Part shown: piece after piece, positions 57,545 through 64,000 of the stretch
Layout: every line of letters begins with the position of its first letter
Numbering within the stretch: the stretch's first letter is position 1
Origin: DASSCW01 sp036556695
GTDB taxonomy: Bacteria; Chloroflexota; Limnocylindria; QHBO01
Direction of reading: 5' to 3'
DNA length: 64,000 nt
Assembly (NCBI GenBank): GCA_036556695.1
Contig: DATBIY010000006.1
Coordinates: 1 to 64,000, forward strand
Notes under the pieces: generated by a model
Database searches by the model: none
Told to the model about the DNA's origin: nothing
What the model saw: the letters and a program-made list of their open reading frames with translations, nothing else
Made by a program: the position numbers and the translations under genes

Positions 57545-59878
57545 ATGCAGACCGTGGGCGTCCTCCACGCGGATCCACCGGCCCTGACGCCCGAGCGTGC
57601 CGCCGAGCTGGCGCTCGAGCTGTACGGCGTCAGCGCCAGCACGCGGATGCTGGTCAGCGAGCGGGACCAGAACTTCCGGCTGGATGCAGACGACGGCAGC
57701 CGCTGGGTTCTCAAGGTCTCGAACGCGGCCGAGGACCCGGCCGTGGTCGAGATGGAGGTGGCTGCCGTGGAGCACGTGGCCGCCATGGACCCCACGCTCC
57801 CGGTGCCACGTGCGCGCCCCGCCCGCTCCGGGGAGCTGGTGGCGGTGGCGCGGGAGGGCGGCGCCACGCACCGCGTGCGGCTGCTGCCCTTCTTCGAGGG
57901 TCGTTCCGCAGCGCCCGGGGAGCTGGACGCCATGGCCATTCGGGCGATTGGCCATGCGACGGCCCGCGTTAGCCACGCGCTGCGCGGCTTCTTCCACCCG
58001 GCCGCCGGCCGGGTGATGCCGTGGGACCAGAAGCAGATCCTGCCCGAGCTGGCGCAGCACGCCGACCGCATCACCGACCCACGACGCAGGGCGCTGCTCG
58101 ACCGCTTCCTGCGGCGCTTCGAGGACCGCGTGGCGCCCGCGCTGCCCCAGCTGCGGTCGCAGGTCATCCACAACGACGTGACCCTGGACAACCTGCTGCT
58201 CGACGACGCGGACCGGATCAGCGGGATCATCGACTTCGGCGACATGGTGCACACCGCCACCGTGCTCGACGTGCCCGCCACGCTGCAGTCGCTGGTGCGG
58301 CACCGTGACGACCTGTTCGAGGTCTCCGGCTGGTTCCTCCCCGGGTTCACCTCGATCGTGCCGCTCGAAGCCGATGCGGCGGAGCTGCTGGCCGACCTGA
58401 TGGCCGGCCGCATGGTGCAGACCATCCTCATCTCCGCCTGGCGGACGGAGCAGTTCCCGGACAACGCCTACATCACCGGCTGGCAGGAGCCGGCCTGGAC
58501 GCTGCTCGAGGGCATGGAGCGCACCGGCATGGATGCCGCCGCGCGGCGGCTGGCCCAGATGGCCATGGCCCCCGCCCTGCGTGCCAGCGCGGCTCCTCCA
58601 CCTGACGCCGAGCTGGCTGCGCGGCGAGCTGGCGTGCTGGGGCCAGCACTCGAGCGGCTGAGCTACGCGCGGCCGCTGCACCTGGTCCGCGGCCAGGGTG
58701 CCTGGATGTTCGACGCCGAGGGGCGCGCCTACCTGGATGCCTACAACAACGTGCCGGTGGTCGGCCACGCCCACCGACGGGTGGCCGATGCCATCGCCCG
58801 CCAGGCGGCGACCCTCAACACCAACACCCGTTACCTGCACGCCGCCATCGTCGAGCTGGCGCAGCGGATCGTCGCCTCGATGCCCGACGGCTTGGACACG
58901 GTGATGTTCGTGAACTCGGGCAGCGAGGCGAACGACCTGGCCTGGCGGCTGGCGACCACCGCGAGCGGCGGCGACGCGGGCCTGGTCGCGGACTGGGCCT
59001 ACCACGGCGTGACCGCGGCCATCGCCGATTTCTCCCCGTCCGAGTGGCCGCGCGGCGCGCGGCCGGCGGGCGTCGAGACCTTTCCTGCGCCAGACACCTT
59101 CCGCGGGCCCTACGCCCAGGCCGCGGACCCGGCCGCGGTGGCGCGCGACGAGATGGCGGCCGCCCTGGCGCGGCTGGCTGAGCGTGGCCGGCGGCCGGCG
59201 GCGCTGTTCATTGATGCGTTCTGGACCTCGTCCGGCATCTTCGCACCGGCGGCCGCAACCGTGGCCGAGCTGATCCGCGAGGCGCGACGGGCCGGCGCGC
59301 TGTACGTGGCCGACGAGGTGCAGTCCGGCCACGGCCGCAGCGGCGACGGGCTGTGGACCTTTCCGGCCTGGGGTGTGACGCCGGACGTGGTCACCATGGG
59401 CAAGCCGATGGGCAACGGGCATCCGGTGGCGGCGGTGGTCACCCGCACCGACATCGCCGAACGTCTGGCGGCGACGACGACCTTCTTCAGCACGTTCGGC
59501 GGCAACCCGGTGGCCTGCGTGGCGGCGCTTTCAGTGCTTGACGTGGTCGAGGACGAGGACCTCGTCGCCCACGCCGCAAGCGTGGGGGCGACGCTGCGCG
59601 AGGGCCTGGCAGCGCTGGCCGGGCGCCATCCGCAGATCGGCGACGTGCGCGGCCGTGGGCTGATCGTGGGCGTCGAGCTGGTGGAGCGGGACGGTGCGCC
59701 CGCCGGCGAGCTGGCGCGAGCGGTACGCGACCGGATGCGCGAGGAAGGGGTGCTCATCGGCACCACCCGGCGCGAGGGCAACGTGCTGAAGATCCGGCCG
59801 CCGCTGGTGATCAGCCCGGACGACGCCGACCTCATCGTGACGACCCTGGATCGCGTGCTGGCCGCGCTCGCCGGCTGA
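57545..59878 (+). CDS. Fused APH-type kinase and class III aminotransferase/phospho-lyase
   Basis: 777-aa two-domain protein. Residues about 20-330 are an APH-fold phosphotransferase with the catalytic HNDVTLDNLLL (about 209) and IDFGDMVH (about 228). Residues about 355-777 are a class III PLP enzyme with NSGSEANDLAWRLA, ADEVQSGHGRSG and the PLP lysine K620 in TMGKPMGNGHP. Fusions of this type relate to hydroxylysine kinase and AGXT2L phospho-lyases that act on phosphorylated amino alcohols, so kinase then lyase action on the same substrate is likely. TACGAT (57531-57536) stands eight bases before the ATG. Confidence 0.87.
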   Translation: MQTVGVLHADPPALTPERAAELALELYGVSASTRMLVSERDQNFRLDADDGSRWVLKVSNAAEDPAVVEMEVAAVEHVAAMDPTLPVPRARPARSGELVAVAREGGATHRVRLLPFFEGRSAAPGELDAMAIRAIGHATARVSHALRGFFHPAAGRVMPWDQKQILPELAQHADRITDPRRRALLDRFLRRFEDRVAPALPQLRSQVIHNDVTLDNLLLDDADRISGIIDFGDMVHTATVLDVPATLQSLVRHRDDLFEVSGWFLPGFTSIVPLEADAAELLADLMAGRMVQTILISAWRTEQFPDNAYITGWQEPAWTLLEGMERTGMDAAARRLAQMAMAPALRASAAPPPDAELAARRAGVLGPALERLSYARPLHLVRGQGAWMFDAEGRAYLDAYNNVPVVGHAHRRVADAIARQAATLNTNTRYLHAAIVELAQRIVASMPDGLDTVMFVNSGSEANDLAWRLATTASGGDAGLVADWAYHGVTAAIADFSPSEWPRGARPAGVETFPAPDTFRGPYAQAADPAAVARDEMAAALARLAERGRRPAALFIDAFWTSSGIFAPAAATVAELIREARRAGALYVADEVQSGHGRSGDGLWTFPAWGVTPDVVTMGKPMGNGHPVAAVVTRTDIAERLAATTTFFSTFGGNPVACVAALSVLDVVEDEDLVAHAASVGATLREGLAALAGRHPQIGDVRGRGLIVGVELVERDGAPAGELARAVRDRMREEGVLIGTTRREGNVLKIRPPLVISPDDADLIVTTLDRVLAALAG

Positions 59879-59890
59879 GCGGCGCGCGGG

Positions 59891-60148
59891 CTACTCCAGC
59901 TCGCTCTCCAACTGCTTGGCGCGCTCCACCAGCTCGGCCACGCGCCGTCCGCCCTTGCGCCCGATCTCCTGGAAGTGCTCCGACGGATAGCGCTGGCTGA
60001 CCGCCTTGCCGCCCTTGTGGCCGATCTCGGCGAAGAACTCGGCGCCGTAGCGCGCCCGGGTGGCACGGCCGCCCTTGCGGCCGGCGTCGCGCACGCTCAT
60101 CGGCTCGGCTTTGCGCCGAACCTGGGGCTCGCCATTGTCATCGTTCAC
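59891..60148 (-). CDS. KGG-repeat hydrophilic stress-type protein
   Basis: 85-aa very hydrophilic protein with three copies of a GRKGG-type motif (RDAGRKGGRA, EIGHKGGKA, EIGRKGGRR) spaced about 22 residues apart, as in Con-10/GsiB-like stress proteins. A Glu/Leu-rich helix ends the chain. Such proteins are usually disordered and induced by stress or sporulation; the role here is unknown. Start is GTG at 60148, with an ATG at about residue 17 as the alternative. Convergent with the fusion gene. Confidence 0.82.
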   Translation of the reverse strand: MNDDNGEPQVRRKAEPMSVRDAGRKGGRATRARYGAEFFAEIGHKGGKAVSQRYPSEHFQEIGRKGGRRVAELVERAKQLESELE

Positions 60149-60220
60149 GCTCGGCGGCGGTGTGCAGGATGCGTGCCCGAATTCCGGCCGAGCAAGGGCC
60201 GGAGGCTAGAATGCCGGCCC

Positions 60221-60532
60221 ATGCACCCCCTCGCGCGCAATCTCGTCATCGGCCTGGTGGGCCTCATCGTTGCCGGCGGCCTGGCCGCGGTGGCCGTCCT
60301 CGGGCGCGACTCGTCGATGTCCGTGCTGGCGATGCTGGGTGCCGGGCTGGTGTCCGCGGCGGTGGGCATCTTCCTGTTCGTGCAGGGCTGGGTCTGGTCG
60401 CAGCGTGCGTATCGAGACGGCTACGCCGGCCGCTCGGTGGCCATCGCCCTGGGCGGCGGGCTGATGATCGTGCTGGCCGCGGTCGCGCTGGCCGGCACCG
60501 TCATCCTGGTGCTGGTGTTCTACGCGCGCTAG
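60221..60532 (+). CDS. Small three-helix membrane protein
   Basis: 103-aa protein with three hydrophobic helices (LVIGLVGLIVAGGLAAVAVL, SVLAMLGAGLVSAAVGIFLFV, IALGGGLMIVLAAVALAGTVILV) and little else. I recognise no family. The ATG at 60221 is chosen because TAGAAT (60207-60212) lies eight bases upstream and would give a leaderless transcript; longer readings upstream overlap the KGG gene. Confidence 0.65.
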   Translation: MHPLARNLVIGLVGLIVAGGLAAVAVLGRDSSMSVLAMLGAGLVSAAVGIFLFVQGWVWSQRAYRDGYAGRSVAIALGGGLMIVLAAVALAGTVILVLVFYAR

Positions 60533-60594
60533 CCACGCCGTCGGCTGGGGTTCACACCAGGCTGCGCTACCATCACGCGGCGGCTGATCGCAGA

Positions 60595-60671
60595 GCCCCC
60601 ATCGTCTAGAGGCCTAGGACGCCACCCTTTCAAGGTGGAGATCACCGGTTCGAATCCGGTTGGGGGCACCA
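60595..60671 (+). tRNA. tRNA-Glu (anticodon TTC)
   Basis: Cloverleaf can be drawn by hand: acceptor GCCCCCA / TGGGGGC, anticodon stem CACC/GGTG around loop CTTTCAA giving anticodon TTC, T-arm ACCGG-TTCGAAT-CCGGT, and an encoded CCA end at 60669-60671. Confidence 0.97.
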
Positions 60672-60688
60672 GGCCCTCGGCACAGCCT

Positions 60689-60868
60689 TCAGATGTGGTT
60701 GATCTCTACCCGATCCCCGCAGTCCGGGCAGTAGAGCAGCAGCAGCTTCGGATCATCCGGCGTCGGCCGCCACGAGTACACGTCGGCCTCGGTCACGCGC
60801 TCGCCGCAGCGTGGGCATTCCACGCCCAGCGCCAGCCACTGGTCGCGCGGCACGTTCTGGCGCCCCAT
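60689..60868 (-). CDS. Zinc-ribbon mini-protein
   Basis: 59-aa protein with two CxxC knuckles, ECPRCGERV and YCPDCGDRV, 26 residues apart, forming a probable zinc ribbon. Its ATG shares one base with the upstream gene stop (TGATG). No further domain; might bind nucleic acid or protein. It sits just downstream of tRNA-Glu on the opposite strand. Confidence 0.7.
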   Translation of the reverse strand: MGRQNVPRDQWLALGVECPRCGERVTEADVYSWRPTPDDPKLLLLYCPDCGDRVEINHI

Positions 60869-61431
60869 CAGCCCTGGCCCTCCGCGGAGCGCTCCGAAGC
60901 GCGCGGCGGCAGCCACTCGCTGCCCTGGGGCAGGCCGGCTCCCTGCTCGGCGTCGCCCACGGGCGTTGCCGGCGGCGGCGTTCGCTCGATGGGCGGTGGC
61001 GGCGCCCAGCCGGGCTTGCCGACCGGGCTGGTGGGCGATGGCTCGGCGGATTCCTCGCCGGAGGCTGCCGCGATCTCGCGGCGTGTCTGCTCGGTGCGGT
61101 CGCTGCGGTCGAGCAGCGGGTAGGCGCGCGCGGCGTAGCCGGGCCACAGGCCCACGTCGCCGTCGCGGATCATGACCATGGTCTTGCCGAATGCGCCGGT
61201 GACGTCGCGCACGGATCGGTCCAGCACCTGGTAGTCCCGACCGGCCACCTCCTGCAGGGCGGGCCGCAGCGTCTCCACCAGGAAGGCCGGGTTGGGCTGG
61301 CGCTGCAGTGCGAGCTCCAGGGCGGCGAGCACTTCCTCATCGGTCAGCCCGCGGGGCAGCGGGCGGCTGATGAACTCCATGCGCGGGTCGCGGGATGGTC
61401 CGCGGAGCGTGCGGACGAGGGAACGCAACAT
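60868..61431 (-). CDS. Protein of unknown function with Pro-rich tail
   Basis: 187-aa soluble protein. Residues about 17-115 seem folded (EFISRPLPRGLTDEEVLAALE, GRDYQVLDRSVRDVTGAFG, MIRDGDVGLWPGYAARAYP); the remaining 70 residues are Pro/Ser/Glu-rich and probably disordered. No family recognised. TACAAT (61446-61441, minus strand) is nine bases before the ATG. Translationally coupled to the zinc-ribbon gene. Confidence 0.65.
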   Translation of the reverse strand: MLRSLVRTLRGPSRDPRMEFISRPLPRGLTDEEVLAALELALQRQPNPAFLVETLRPALQEVAGRDYQVLDRSVRDVTGAFGKTMVMIRDGDVGLWPGYAARAYPLLDRSDRTEQTRREIAAASGEESAEPSPTSPVGKPGWAPPPPIERTPPPATPVGDAEQGAGLPQGSEWLPPRASERSAEGQG

Positions 61432-61498
61432 CGGGCGGCGATTGTACCGTCCCAGGGAGGCATGGCCATTGCCTTCGACCGGGGTCCGGCCCGGCGGT

Positions 61499-61507
61499 TG
61501 CTATACT
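61499..61507 (+). promoter_or_regulatory. Extended -10 promoter of galU
   Basis: TGC-TATACT, identical in the surrounding ten bases (TTGCTATACT) to the IscA-like promoter. It predicts a leader of about 95 bases; GCGTGGC and GCCACGC in the leader can pair into a hairpin. Confidence 0.55.
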
Positions 61508-61609
61508 GCAATCCCCGTGAGACATGCTCTCGTTGGCGTGGCCTGAGCCGCACGGCTCGCCATCCGGCGCCACGCAACTGTCGAAACTCGCTTCCAGAAC
61601 TGGAGAGAT

Positions 61610-62491
61610 TTGATCAGCGCGCGCGTCAGAAAGGCCGTCCTGCCGGCGGCCGGCTTCGGAACCCGGTTCCTGCCCGCCACCAAGGCGATCCCCAAGGAGG
61701 TCATCCCCCTGGTCGATCGCCCGATCATCCAGTACGCGGTCGAAGAGGCCTTCGCCTCCGGCATCGAGCAGATCATCATCGTCATCGCCACCGGGCGCAG
61801 CGCCATCGAGGACCACTTCGATGCCAACCCCACGCTGGAGCGCTGGCTGGAGGAGCGGGGTGACATCGAGCTGCTGCGGGCCGTGCGCCGCATCACCGAG
61901 GCGGGCCCCATCGCCTTCGTCCACCAGAAGGAGCAGCTGGGCCTGGGGCACGCCGTGCTGATGGCCAAGGAGCTGGTCGGCGACGAGCCGTTCGCCGTGC
62001 TCCTCTCCGACGACGTGATGCTCAACCCCGGCGGGCCGCCGGTCACGCGGCAGCTGATCGAGCAGCACGCCACTCACCGCGGCAGCGTGGTGGCAGTGCA
62101 GCGCGTGGCTCCGCAGGACGTGACGCGCTACGGCATCGTGCAGCCGCTGCGCGAGGAGGGGCGGCTGGTCGAGATCGGTGACCTGGTCGAGAAGCCGGCC
62201 GTCGACGACGCGCCGTCGGACCTGGCGGTCCTGGGCCGATACGTCCTGACGCCCAAGATCTTCAACGTACTGGAGACGACGCCGCGCGGGGCGGGCGGCG
62301 AGATCCAGCTGACCGACGCCATCCGGGCACTGACCGAGGAGCAGCCGGTGTTCGGCTACCAGTTCGAGGGCGAGCGGCACGATGCCGGCACCCGCATCGG
62401 CTGGATGAAGGCCAACGTGGCCATGGCCCTGGCGTCGGAGGACGCGGACGAGTTCCGCGCCTACCTGCGCGGGCTCGACCTGCGAGACTGA
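61610..62491 (+). CDS. galU: UTP--glucose-1-phosphate uridylyltransferase
   Basis: 293-aa nucleotidyltransferase making UDP-glucose for glycans. Motifs: VLPAAGFGTRFLPATKAIPKE (nucleotide loop and catalytic Lys), PLVDRPIIQYAVEEA, QKEQLGLGHAVL, LLSDDVM (metal Asp) and VEKP. Length is standard. The start is a TTG at 61610, with GGAGAG four to five bases upstream; no ATG or GTG fits before the nucleotide loop. The kinase gene follows 25 bases later on the same strand. Confidence 0.95.
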   Translation: MISARVRKAVLPAAGFGTRFLPATKAIPKEVIPLVDRPIIQYAVEEAFASGIEQIIIVIATGRSAIEDHFDANPTLERWLEERGDIELLRAVRRITEAGPIAFVHQKEQLGLGHAVLMAKELVGDEPFAVLLSDDVMLNPGGPPVTRQLIEQHATHRGSVVAVQRVAPQDVTRYGIVQPLREEGRLVEIGDLVEKPAVDDAPSDLAVLGRYVLTPKIFNVLETTPRGAGGEIQLTDAIRALTEEQPVFGYQFEGERHDAGTRIGWMKANVAMALASEDADEFRAYLRGLDLRD

Positions 62492-62516
62492 CGCCCGCAA
62501 CGGAGGGCTACGCGGC

Positions 62517-64000
62517 GTGGAGATGATCGGGCGGCTCATCAGCGGGCGCTACCGCCTCATTGCGCCGCTGGGCGAGGGCGGCATGGCCACGATCTGGCGC
62601 GCCGTCGACGAGCAGCTGGACCGCGAGGTGGCGGTCAAGCTGCTGCGCGAGCAGTTCGGCAGCGACGCGGGCTTCGCCGCCCGCTTCCGGCAGGAGGCAC
62701 GCGCCGCCGGCTCGCTGTCGCACCCGAACATCGTGCCGGTCTACGACTACGGCACCGACGCCGACGGCAGCCAGTTCATCGTCATGCAGCTGGTAGAGGG
62801 CGACACCCTGGCCGGCATCCTGCGCGAGCGAGGCCACCTGGATACCGATGACGCCGTGCGCGTCGCGCTGGGCGTCGCCTCCGCCCTGGAGGCCGCTCAT
62901 CGCCGCGGCCTGGTCCACCGTGACGTGAAGCCGGGCAACATCCTGCTCACCGACGATGGGGACGTGAAGGTCACGGATTTCGGCATCGCGCGCGCCGTCT
63001 CCGAGGCGTCGATGACGGTCACCGGCACCACGCTGGGATCGGTCCACTACTTCAGCCCGGAGCAGGCGCGCGGCGACGAGGTGACCGGCGCGTCCGACGT
63101 CTACGCGCTGGGCATCGTGCTGTACGAGATGCTGACCGGCCGGCGCCCCTTCGAGGGAGACTCGGCGGCTGGCGTGGCCCTGAAGCGGCTGAACGAGGAC
63201 CCGCCGCCGCCGTCCGCCTTCCGGCCCGTGCCGGCCGGCCTGTCGGCCATCGTGATGCGGGCTCTGCAGCGCGAGCCGGCCGACCGCTTCCCGGACGCCG
63301 GCTCCTTCGCCGAGGCGCTGCGCGTGTGGCAGAAGGACCCGGCACGCGCCGCCGCCGCGGCACCGGCCATGGCCGCGGCCCCGAAGCCGCAGGACGCGCC
63401 GCTGCCACCCGCCGGCGAGCCAACGGTCTACATTCCGCCGCGCGTCACCATGCCGGCCGACCGGGCCGCATCCGGCGGCCGGCCACCGGTTCGCCGTCCG
63501 CCGCCGCCTCCGCCGCAGCGCAGGCAGCCGTGGTGGACCTGGCTGCTGGTGCTGCTGGCCGTCCTGCTGCTGGGGCTCATCGGCTACCTGGGCATGCAGG
63601 TCATCGGCAACCTCGGGCCGAACGGCACGCCGACGCCCACGCCGGCCGCCCAGTTCGCGCTGCCGGACTTCACCGATCAGCCGATTGCGGCCGCCCGCCG
63701 CCTGGCCGAGGAGCGCGGGCTGATCGTCGAAGTCGACCCGGACCGCGTCCCATCCGACGAGATCGAAGCGGGCAACGTCGTTTCGACCGACCCGCCGCCC
63801 GGCACGATGGTCTCCGAAGGCGACACCTTGACCTTCACCGTGAGCAGCGGCGAGGACACCGTCGACGTGCCCAACCTCGTCGGCCAGACGGAAGACCAGG
63901 CGGTGGCCACCCTGAACACGGCTGGCCTGACGCTGGGACAGGTGTCGACCGAGTTCAGCGACGCCCAGCCCGAGGGCCGGGTCATTCGCAGCACACCCAG
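62517..64000 (+). CDS. PASTA-domain serine/threonine protein kinase (3' partial)
   Basis: PknB/PrkC-like kinase, open to the window end (494 residues visible). Kinase domain about 10-275: glycine loop LGEGGMATIW, VAVKLL, catalytic loop HRDVKPGN, DFGIA, and SPEQARG. A Pro/Ala-rich linker leads to one membrane helix (WWTWLLVLLAVLLLGLIGYL, about 340-360) and extracellular PASTA domains: one complete (LPDFTDQPIAAARRLAEERG onwards) and a second beginning at VDVPNLVGQTEDQAV. PASTA domains sense muropeptides or lipid II. I start at GTG 62517, nine bases after GGAGGG; ATG two codons later is possible. Confidence 0.95.
   Translation, partial: MEMIGRLISGRYRLIAPLGEGGMATIWRAVDEQLDREVAVKLLREQFGSDAGFAARFRQEARAAGSLSHPNIVPVYDYGTDADGSQFIVMQLVEGDTLAGILRERGHLDTDDAVRVALGVASALEAAHRRGLVHRDVKPGNILLTDDGDVKVTDFGIARAVSEASMTVTGTTLGSVHYFSPEQARGDEVTGASDVYALGIVLYEMLTGRRPFEGDSAAGVALKRLNEDPPPPSAFRPVPAGLSAIVMRALQREPADRFPDAGSFAEALRVWQKDPARAAAAAPAMAAAPKPQDAPLPPAGEPTVYIPPRVTMPADRAASGGRPPVRRPPPPPPQRRQPWWTWLLVLLAVLLLGLIGYLGMQVIGNLGPNGTPTPTPAAQFALPDFTDQPIAAARRLAEERGLIVEVDPDRVPSDEIEAGNVVSTDPPPGTMVSEGDTLTFTVSSGEDTVDVPNLVGQTEDQAVATLNTAGLTLGQVSTEFSDAQPEGRVIRSTP

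Noticed and set aside
57440..59422. 660-aa open frame on the minus strand
   Set aside because: Antisense to the kinase-aminotransferase fusion, whose motifs are clear; the antisense product is Gly/Arg/His-rich.
59977..60110. Possible short tandem repeat array
   Set aside because: The repeated GGC-CCC-TTG-type words are the coding repeats of the KGG protein (three copies), not a CRISPR or independent repeat.

Overview
The window is a compact, very GC-rich chromosomal segment (roughly 70 percent GC by eye). About 64 protein genes and one tRNA cover almost all of it. No gap between genes exceeds about 240 bases. I see no insertion sequence, integrase, phage gene or CRISPR array. Gene content fits a free-living, respiring (probably aerobic or microaerobic) bacterium: cytochrome c maturation system I, a b6/PetD-type menaquinol:cytochrome c reductase, several lipoproteins with a short lipobox, no lipopolysaccharide genes, and many ATG/GTG starts without Shine-Dalgarno sites. 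I infer a member of the Chloroflexota (Limnocylindria-like), with Actinobacteriota-like lineages as the alternative. This is inference from gene content, not from a marker gene.

Layout. 1-374: end of a MarR regulator. 381-7051 (minus): complete ccmABCDEFGHI operon with overlapping genes. 7240-10089 (plus): a cupredoxin lipoprotein, then HxlR regulator, GAF protein, ECF sigma factor and a membrane Rieske protein in two overlapping pairs, which may be a redox-signalling cassette. 10119-13907 (minus): small membrane protein, transketolase, aminotransferase. 14077-16236: IscA-type Fe-S protein, SDR protein and a GbsR-type regulator with repeated operator-like sites. 16243-17697: class II aldolase. 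17720-23541 (minus): respiratory operon starting with a GltD-like flavo/iron-sulfur oxidoreductase, then cytochrome b (b6 and PetD halves), Rieske, diheme cytochrome c and two membrane proteins. 23699-32246 (minus): lipoprotein transpeptidase, LmbE deacetylase, YhaN/YhaO-like ATPase-nuclease pair, two tiny membrane proteins, peroxiredoxin and a hydrolase-like protein. 32301-35129: FAD oxidoreductase and GcvT-like folate protein. 35155-38890 (minus): TPP riboswitch, thiN and a YkoEDC thiamine-precursor ECF transporter. 38898-41416 (minus): lipoprotein, M23 peptidase, beta-propeller protein. 41569-51672 (plus): GIDE-like membrane protein, a giant HTH-GAF-GGDEF sensor, lipoprotein, Ca2+/H+ antiporter, WYL regulator, CYTH protein, O-antigen-ligase-like/TPR membrane protein. 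51697-57509: Ku with a ligase-like protein lacking the catalytic lysine, response regulator, OsmC, and a full ATP-dependent DNA ligase. 57545-64000: kinase-aminotransferase fusion, KGG-repeat protein, tRNA-Glu, GalU, and a PASTA serine/threonine kinase that runs off the end.

How genes work together. The ccm operon supplies the covalent heme needed by the diheme cytochrome c of the bc complex. The IscA-like protein could help mature the Fe-S clusters of the Rieske and oxidoreductase proteins. The thiamine operon supplies TPP, which the transketolase uses. Ku and a ligase form an end-joining repair set. A recurring feature is a TAnnnT hexamer 6-11 bases before the start codon of many first genes, which suggests frequent leaderless transcription.
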